NCBI GenBank assembly: GCA_034003955.1
Contig: JAVEXO010000033.1
Coordinates: forward strand, 1-28,852
Length of the DNA stretch: 28,852 nucleotides
Direction: 5' to 3'
DNA from: SZUA-370 sp034003955
GTDB taxonomy: Bacteria; Spirochaetota; Spirochaetia; Treponematales; UBA12059
Shown here: in pieces, positions 23,731 through 28,852 of the stretch
Numbering within the stretch: position 1 is the first letter of the stretch
Layout of the letters: the number at the start of each line of letters is the position of its first letter
Translations under genes and position numbers: made by a program
Notes under the pieces: model-generated
Told to the model about the DNA's origin: nothing
Seen by the model: only the letters and a program-made list of their open reading frames with translations
Database searches by the model: none

Positions 23731-25325
23731 CCTATGGCCGCCTCGAGGCGGCCCCGCCAGTAGGCGGCCTCCGCTGCTACACGCCTAAGGGCGTCTGGCT
23801 GGAGATCCAGTACGCGTTCTGGATCTGGAAAGTGTGCATACAGGAGATCGGCATCCTGTAATAATGCCAGGAGCTTATCGTCGCTGGTTCCGTGACGCAA
23901 TGCGTTGGCCACCGACACGACCCTGGCAAGCTCACCGGACAGGAAGGCCTGTGCCGTCAGCCCGTTGATTTCAGGGGCCGCATAGGCTCCTATGGCCCCA
24001 GCGGGTCCACGGCTGGCTGAATCCGCAATGAGTGTATCAAAGCCGACATCGTCGAGTCGTGTAAGCGGAAGCCTTGCGCCAAGGCCGCATCGTAGATCAT
24101 AGCCGCCGCTGTCTGCCAATTCATCGGCCGCCAGGGTAGCGTACAGGCTCAAGGCGGGGTCCGTCAGTGAATCTTCGGCCCTACACACCCCTTCCCTGAA
24201 TGAAGCCCTCCAGGATGCGCTGTCACGTTCCAATCGTGTCTGAATGCTACGTGCGCGTATATCGGCAGGGCTGCCAAGGCAATGCGTCTTTCCTTGATTG
24301 AATGAAAAATCAAGACCAGTAACGATAAGCGCTCCACCGAGCAGACGAGCAAGCCTGAGGGCCAGGACCCCTACCGAAGCAAGAGCCGGTACTGTCGTGA
24401 TGGGCAGCCCTGCTGCCGCCAGCCTCGAGAGGAAGGCGCTATCTGTCCATGCACTCAGGGTAAGGCTCTTGGGTCCGGAGACATTATGGAATGAGGCTGG
24501 ATGCGACGATATGTCGGCTATCAAGTGAACAGGAGCCATGTTAAGCGGAAGAAAATCTCCTACGTTATAGACTTGTGCCTCAAGACATACGACGGCGTCT
24601 GGCATGACACCCGCTCTGGCTAGAGCGCCTGAGGCCGTGTCGCAGGCAATGATGGTTATGGCGTCTCTACGTGACTTAAGCATAGACAAGGCTCTATCCA
24701 GTGATGGTCCTGCCCCGCAGACGACCAACGGTCTTCCATCATACCTAAAGGGCTCAATGCTTGCCCAATCCATGGCACCCAGGTTTGATATGACGTTTCT
24801 GGCCCATAGTCGTCCCATCCTGACAAGAGACAGTCTATTTCGAAAGCGCAGGCCTATGTCGTGTTCTATGCCGGCAAGCGTCTGCGCATAGACCGATTCA
24901 AAAAGAGCACGACCGCCCGATAGACTCAGTTCCACCGCTCGTCTGAAGCGCCCAGCCGTATTGGCTTCTAGCTCGCGATAGGCTGCAAGGGCATCGTCGG
25001 CTGAGCATAGGACGAGCCTGGATCCGTTTGCCTCTCTGTACCGGGAGTCGTCTGTCATGACGGATGACGTTAAGGACATAAGCTTGACATCAGCCTCCAC
25101 ACAAAGAATGGCCGATGATTCTGGAAGTCTCTCCAGGAGTTCAATGAGCGCATAGCATAGGCAAGGGGATGGTAGTATGTACAAGGTTTCTGGAGTGATA
25201 CTCGTGGAGGCGAGGGCGGCTTTAGCCGCTGCGTCTGGCCGATGCCTTGAATAGAGCCAACGACCGCGGTAGCGAATAGAAAATCCCCTGCCCGTATCTA
25301 CGAGCAGGGGATTTGAGTCATCCAT
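23727..25325 (-). CDS. MptE/Maf-like protein (DUF115), putative motility accessory factor
   Basis: The 532-residue protein has the diagnostic LVVCGAGPSLDRAL segment (200-213) of the 6-hydroxymethylpterin pyrophosphokinase MptE-like family, followed by ITIIACDTASGALARAGVMPDAVVCLE and LIVTGLDFSFNQGKTH, which also fit. In Campylobacter, Helicobacter and Aeromonas, Maf proteins with this domain glycosylate flagellin with pseudaminic or legionaminic acid. This is the basis for proposing that it acts with the sugar operon at 5506-12043. It follows the foldase gene by 7 bases, so the two are probably cotranscribed. The ATG at 25325 has no strong ribosome binding site. The terminal 18 coding bases include a perfect palindrome at 23736-23753. 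Confidence 0.82.
23736..23753. terminator. 18-bp perfect palindrome at the lepA / Maf-like convergence
   Basis: GGCCGCCTCGAGGCGGCC forms a 7-bp stem around TCGA (the loop is itself self-complementary). It is 5 bases past the lepA stop and inside the last codons of the Maf-like gene. No T-run follows on either strand, so termination is only a possibility. Its core GCCGCC/GGCGGC is shared with the terminator at 16855-16882. Confidence 0.45.
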
Positions 25326-25332
25326 GATGTTT

Positions 25333-26862
25333 CTAGTTGGCCTGAGAATAGGCTCGCGAGAAGGCCGTGATAAAGTCGTCCTTGAGCGAGGGATTGGCTA
25401 GCAAAGCCCTTGCCAGCTCGTTTGAAATGCCCTGCTGGACAACGGTAGGGTAGTACATTTCCAGAAGGCCAAGATCTCCTTCGTCGGTTTCCTTTATCTC
25501 CTTGAGCTTGGCTACGATGGCATAGTCATTGAGCACCACGGGAGACGATACGGCTCCGGCCTCCAGAGAGAATACGGCGCCCAGGAAGCGTTCGCTAGTC
25601 TCGGCACCTGTAAGCTCAGGAAGCTCGGTGGTATCGAGAGAGCCTAGCAATGAAAAATACCCAATGTCGAGTGCCTTGCCGTAATTGATCGGGAAGGGCT
25701 GGGTTTCCTTTACGGTATATGAGCCGCGAATGGCTGCCGAGGCAAAATCCTGGGCGGCATCCTTTGCAAAAGCGCTTGCCCTGGCTACGGCCCAATCCTC
25801 AATGATGCCTTTTTCGTTTCTCTCCAGGTATGATCGAATTGACTTAAGGGTATCAGATGAGGCCATATCAGGATCGGTGGCCGGGTCTTCTACACGGTAG
25901 AATGACCATGCACCGGCCAGGCTTTCGTAGACAGGAGAGAGGGAACCCTGTGCTAGCTTCACTATGGCGTCAAGCTCGTCGGAATTCTTTAGTTCTCCCT
26001 TAAGCTCCCACACAAATCGAGAGCCCATATCACCACCCTTGGCGGCATAGGAGTCCTTGGAATGATTCTTTGCGGCTTCCTCGAAGGAGAGTGTTCCTGC
26101 GTTGACCTTGGACACTATCTGCTCGGCATCCTTGCGGGATGACTGGATGGTCACCTTGGATAGTCGTACACGTCTGAAGGCTTCCGGCCTTGTCCTGGCA
26201 AAGGCTATCAATTCATCGTCGGGGTAGCTGCTGAATGGTATGGCGACATATTCTATTGATCGCTGTGAGCGGGCTATAGACTTGAGGAACTCTATCTCGG
26301 CTTTGCTGGGAAGGAAGGATACCGAGTCTGATACAAAGGCGTTTTTAACGGTGCTTATCTCTATGTCTTTGCGCATGGATAGCTTGACGGAATTAGAAGT
26401 CTCCCGGTATCTGCGCTTGGAGAAGCTACCATTCTCCTGGAATGAGGGATGTTCTATCATCTGTTGGTCAATATAAGAGTCGCTGACAGATATTCCAGCC
26501 TTCTCTGAGTAATCCAGGAGGGCCAGATGAACAGCCGTGTTCTCGAAGGCACGTCGCCAGACCTGATAGGCAAAGAACTGGTCGCCTGAGTCCTTGTAAC
26601 CCTGGCTCTCATACTGAGCCTTTATCTGCTGAACCTGCTCGGAGAAGTAGCCGCCTTGTACGAATGATATTGGCTTGCCCTTCCATGAGCCAAAGGTCAG
26701 CTCGTTGCCATCAGAACCAAGGCTGCCCAAGGCTGGAGCAAATACGAAGGCGAGGACAGATATTATGAGTATGACTATGGTGCCAATATAGACAAAGGGG
26801 TTGCCTTTGCGGCGAGGCTCGTTAGCCTCTGGCTTGACGTGCTTATCATTGGTGGATGCCAT
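25333..26862 (-). CDS. Membrane-anchored peptidyl-prolyl isomerase, PpiD/SurA-like
   Basis: The 509-residue protein has a positively charged cytosolic head, one membrane span (about 23-46, YIGTIVILIISVLAFVFAPA) and a long periplasmic part, the PpiD topology. Residues about 90-180 resemble the SurA/PpiD N-terminal chaperone helices. Residues 225-330 resemble a parvulin PpiC domain: KVNAGTLSFEEAAKNHSKD and GGDMGSRFVW are the clearest signs. The remainder is a second, degenerate chaperone region. The role is probably folding of periplasmic or outer-membrane proteins, possibly including FlaA. ATG 26862 has GGAAGG upstream and a promoter about 97 bases before it. It is the first gene of a pair with the Maf-like protein. 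Confidence 0.85.
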   Translation of the reverse strand: MASTNDKHVKPEANEPRRKGNPFVYIGTIVILIISVLAFVFAPALGSLGSDGNELTFGSWKGKPISFVQGGYFSEQVQQIKAQYESQGYKDSGDQFFAYQVWRRAFENTAVHLALLDYSEKAGISVSDSYIDQQMIEHPSFQENGSFSKRRYRETSNSVKLSMRKDIEISTVKNAFVSDSVSFLPSKAEIEFLKSIARSQRSIEYVAIPFSSYPDDELIAFARTRPEAFRRVRLSKVTIQSSRKDAEQIVSKVNAGTLSFEEAAKNHSKDSYAAKGGDMGSRFVWELKGELKNSDELDAIVKLAQGSLSPVYESLAGAWSFYRVEDPATDPDMASSDTLKSIRSYLERNEKGIIEDWAVARASAFAKDAAQDFASAAIRGSYTVKETQPFPINYGKALDIGYFSLLGSLDTTELPELTGAETSERFLGAVFSLEAGAVSSPVVLNDYAIVAKLKEIKETDEGDLGLLEMYYPTVVQQGISNELARALLANPSLKDDFITAFSRAYSQAN

Positions 26863-26958
26863 CGAAACCTTCCTGGAATAAAGGAGATGCGAGATCGGTC
26901 GTTCAAGCGAGTCGGAATTGTTGCATCCGTATCGTTTTGTCGACGTAAAGCGCGGAAA

Positions 26959-26987
26959 AACATAGCATGGTGGTCGGGCAGTGTCAA
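26959..26987 (-). promoter_or_regulatory. Promoter of the PpiD-like gene
   Basis: On the minus strand a perfect TTGACA (26987-26982), 17 bases, TATGTT (26964-26959, 4/6). The predicted leader is about 90 bases. A second TTGACA lies at 27023-27018 but lacks a good -10. Confidence 0.6.
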
Positions 26988-27032
26988 TCGAGCCCTATCT
27001 TATCATCCAGGCATTCTTGTCAAGGAGTATAT

Positions 27033-28852
27033 CTATGAACAGAATTCGTACGCGTTTTTTTGCTTGTGCTTGACACTATACATGGCTGCATCTGCCTTGT
27101 TCACAAGATCTTCAATGGACTCTCCATCGTCAGGAAAGACTGCAATGCCCATAGACATGCCAATGGAACAGGTCTTGTCCATGAAGAGCAGAGGTTTGGA
27201 GCACTCCTTGAGCATCTTGACGGCGACCTTCTCTATGTCTTGTCTATCCTTGATATTGGTTATGACAGCCACGAATTCATCGCCGCCTATCCTTGCAACG
27301 ATATCCGACGCGCGAACGAGACTACGAATCCTGTCAGAAATGGCCACCAGGGCGCTATCTCCGGCTGCGTGTCCGAATGCGTCGTTTATTGGCTTGAAAT
27401 CATCGAGATCGATGAAGGCTATGCCAACCTTGCCGCCTGTGCGCCTGGCCGTTTCCAGGGACTTGTCCATGAGCTCGAACAGTAGACGGCGATTTGGTAG
27501 ACCCGTCAAGGTATCGTGGTTGGCCAGATGACTTATCTTGAGGGTGGCTCGTTCTAGCCTGCGTTTTTCATCAGACAAGGCTCTGTTCAGATCCTCAAGG
27601 CTGTCATGAATGATGGAATTTTCAACGGCAATGCTAATATATGGCGACAATGCCTGGAGAAGAGACAGGTGTTTTGCCGTGTAGGCATGTGGCTTGTAGT
27701 TCTGCAGCATAAGGATACCAAGCATGCGATCCTCAATGCTCAATGGTAAACAGACAATGGATTGAGAGGCCCTGCCATGGACACTTGGCGTCTTTGAGAG
27801 GTACTTCGTGTATTCGTTGTTCTTGTCTTCTATGAGAACCGCTTCTCTGTTCTTGAATGCCCATACAGAAAAACTTGTATCCGAATTGAGCTTGATGTGC
27901 ATATTATGCTTTCTAACATCATCCTCATAGTATCGGGAGTATACAAGCATGTCCCTGTCAGGATCGTGAAGTGCTATGCCAAACATATCCATGTCAAGAA
28001 AAGGCTTAAGCCCGTCGTAGAGGGTCTGTACAACCATTCCGTAGTCGAGGCTCGCGGTGACGCGGCGCCCAATATCGGATATAGACATGATTTGCCTGTT
28101 ATAGTCCTCTAGCTCCTCTGTCTTACCCTTAAGGTCAATATTCCTGAGGCGGTATATTTCAGCTTCTTGTTGTGCTCCGTCAATCTCAGACTGCATCTGA
28201 ACGGTGCTCAGCCTGCTTGCGGATTCCTCGTGCTGGACTTGAGCGCGAAAATCGGAAAATCGTTTGTAATACAAGAGTGCCTTGGCAAAATCGCCTAGAG
28301 CCTCATAGGCCCTCGATATCTGCTCATGAGCCTTGAACACCTTGCTCGTAAGCTTGATGCGCTTGCAAAGATCCTCTGCCTCCTTGAGCACGACGATGGC
28401 TTCTTCTGGCCGTCTGAGAGAATTTTTTATCTCGCCCTGCACTATGAGCAGGCTGGCTCTCTGACTAACATTGCCCGTCCGCTTGACAAGCTCCAGCGCT
28501 TGCTCGACGGTTGCGTTGGCCGTCTCGAGGTCACCTTGTACCATGATGACGTTAGCAAGAATCTCAAGGGTATTGGCACTCTGGATGAGGTTGTCGGAAT
28601 CCATGGTCATTGTATAGGATTTTCTGGAGTAGGCCTCTGCCATCGTAAGGTTCTGCATGGAGAGAAAGGCTTTTCCTATGTTCTTGAGGCAATCGGCCAC
28701 CATTTCAAGAGCCATGTTCTTGGTCATGCGGCTATAGGCAGGTATCAGATAATCTAGGGCGTCCTTGAAGTCAGCGAGCTCCAGACAGAGCTCGCCCAGG
28801 TTAGCCATCGCAATAAGTTCCCGATCAAGGATACGGTTGGCCTTGGCAATCT
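27033..28852 (-). CDS. TPR-GAF-GGDEF protein, diguanylate cyclase (5' end beyond window)
   Basis: The visible 605 codons run to the right edge without a definite start; an ATG at 28808 exists, but the frame continues as good TPR sequence (IAKANRILDREL) to the edge, so the gene is cut. Tetratricopeptide repeats fill the first roughly 240 visible residues (YLIPAYSRMTK, ALELVKRTGN, EAIVVLKEAEDL), then a short coiled coil, a GAF domain (near RVTASLDYGMVVQTL to LLQALSPYISIAVEN), and a GGDEF domain starting HDTLTGLPNRR. The catalytic RIGGDEF is intact, and RASD five residues before it is the inhibitory I-site for c-di-GMP. It should make c-di-GMP in response to a small ligand and a protein partner. 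No EAL domain and no membrane span is visible. Confidence 0.92.
   Translation of the reverse strand, partial: IAKANRILDRELIAMANLGELCLELADFKDALDYLIPAYSRMTKNMALEMVADCLKNIGKAFLSMQNLTMAEAYSRKSYTMTMDSDNLIQSANTLEILANVIMVQGDLETANATVEQALELVKRTGNVSQRASLLIVQGEIKNSLRRPEEAIVVLKEAEDLCKRIKLTSKVFKAHEQISRAYEALGDFAKALLYYKRFSDFRAQVQHEESASRLSTVQMQSEIDGAQQEAEIYRLRNIDLKGKTEELEDYNRQIMSISDIGRRVTASLDYGMVVQTLYDGLKPFLDMDMFGIALHDPDRDMLVYSRYYEDDVRKHNMHIKLNSDTSFSVWAFKNREAVLIEDKNNEYTKYLSKTPSVHGRASQSIVCLPLSIEDRMLGILMLQNYKPHAYTAKHLSLLQALSPYISIAVENSIIHDSLEDLNRALSDEKRRLERATLKISHLANHDTLTGLPNRRLLFELMDKSLETARRTGGKVGIAFIDLDDFKPINDAFGHAAGDSALVAISDRIRSLVRASDIVARIGGDEFVAVITNIKDRQDIEKVAVKMLKECSKPLLFMDKTCSIGMSMGIAVFPDDGESIEDLVNKADAAMYSVKHKQKNAYEFCS

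Noticed and set aside
26839..27531. Plus-strand frame of 230 codons
   Set aside because: It runs antisense to the GGDEF coding region and the ppiD promoter region, with no recognisable motif.

Overview
The window reads as chromosomal DNA of a spirochaete, most likely of the Treponema/Rectinema/Spirochaetaceae group. The taxonomic markers are FlaA, the sheath protein of the periplasmic flagellar filament (13729-14811), a spiro-SPASM radical SAM protein (5506-7026, a family I know only from spirochaetes), an N-acetylmuramoyl-alanine amidase and GerMN-like gene directly upstream of flaA (an order I recall from Treponema pallidum TP0247-TP0249), and a MptE/Maf-like motility accessory protein (23727-25325). 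Metabolic genes such as arginine deiminase, cobalamin-dependent ribonucleotide reductase, a 2[4Fe-4S] ferredoxin and a ferredoxin:thioredoxin reductase catalytic subunit fit an anaerobe or micro-aerotolerant organism. Genes are densely packed, with no gap above about 220 bases.

Layout. The left edge (1-39, minus) is the first 13 codons of a possible transposase. A small ferredoxin gene with its own promoter follows, then a bidirectional terminator shared with arginine deiminase (440-1684, minus). Between arginine deiminase and nrdJ (1905-5369, minus) lies a 220-bp spacer with two tandem copies of a two-hairpin repeat and an inverted copy of the 3' end of nrdJ. nrdJ has a good sigma70-type promoter with a perfect palindrome at the transcription start.

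A tightly coupled plus-strand operon (5506-13637) encodes spiro-SPASM protein, a GT-A glycosyltransferase, an SpsF-like cytidylyltransferase, an SpsG-like/zinc-ribbon/methyltransferase fusion, an ATP-grasp ligase, a periplasmic amidase and a GerMN protein; most junctions are 4-bp ATGA/GTGA overlaps. It is followed by flaA with a perfect TTGACA/TATAAT promoter. I read the first five genes as a pathway that builds a nucleotide-activated, modified sugar, plausibly for flagellar or surface glycosylation. The Maf-like gene near the right end could belong to the same process.

Next come a (p)ppGpp synthetase-TPR fusion, tRNA-Glu(UUC), a small secreted outer-membrane-like protein and thioredoxin. A minus-strand redox/sulfur cluster (21798 down to 17308) runs class II photolyase, glutaredoxin-like protein, ferredoxin:thioredoxin reductase, cysteine desulfurase and ThiI, which links persulfide sulfur transfer to ferredoxin-driven thiol chemistry. 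Divergent from photolyase is lepA. The right end carries the Maf-like protein and a membrane-anchored PpiD/SurA-like foldase, then a TPR-GAF-GGDEF diguanylate cyclase cut by the window edge.

Three monocistronic or first genes (relA-TPR, phr, lepA) have a -10-like hexamer exactly 6 bases before the ATG and no Shine-Dalgarno, suggesting leaderless mRNAs. All functional statements are from reading motifs by eye; no database search was possible.
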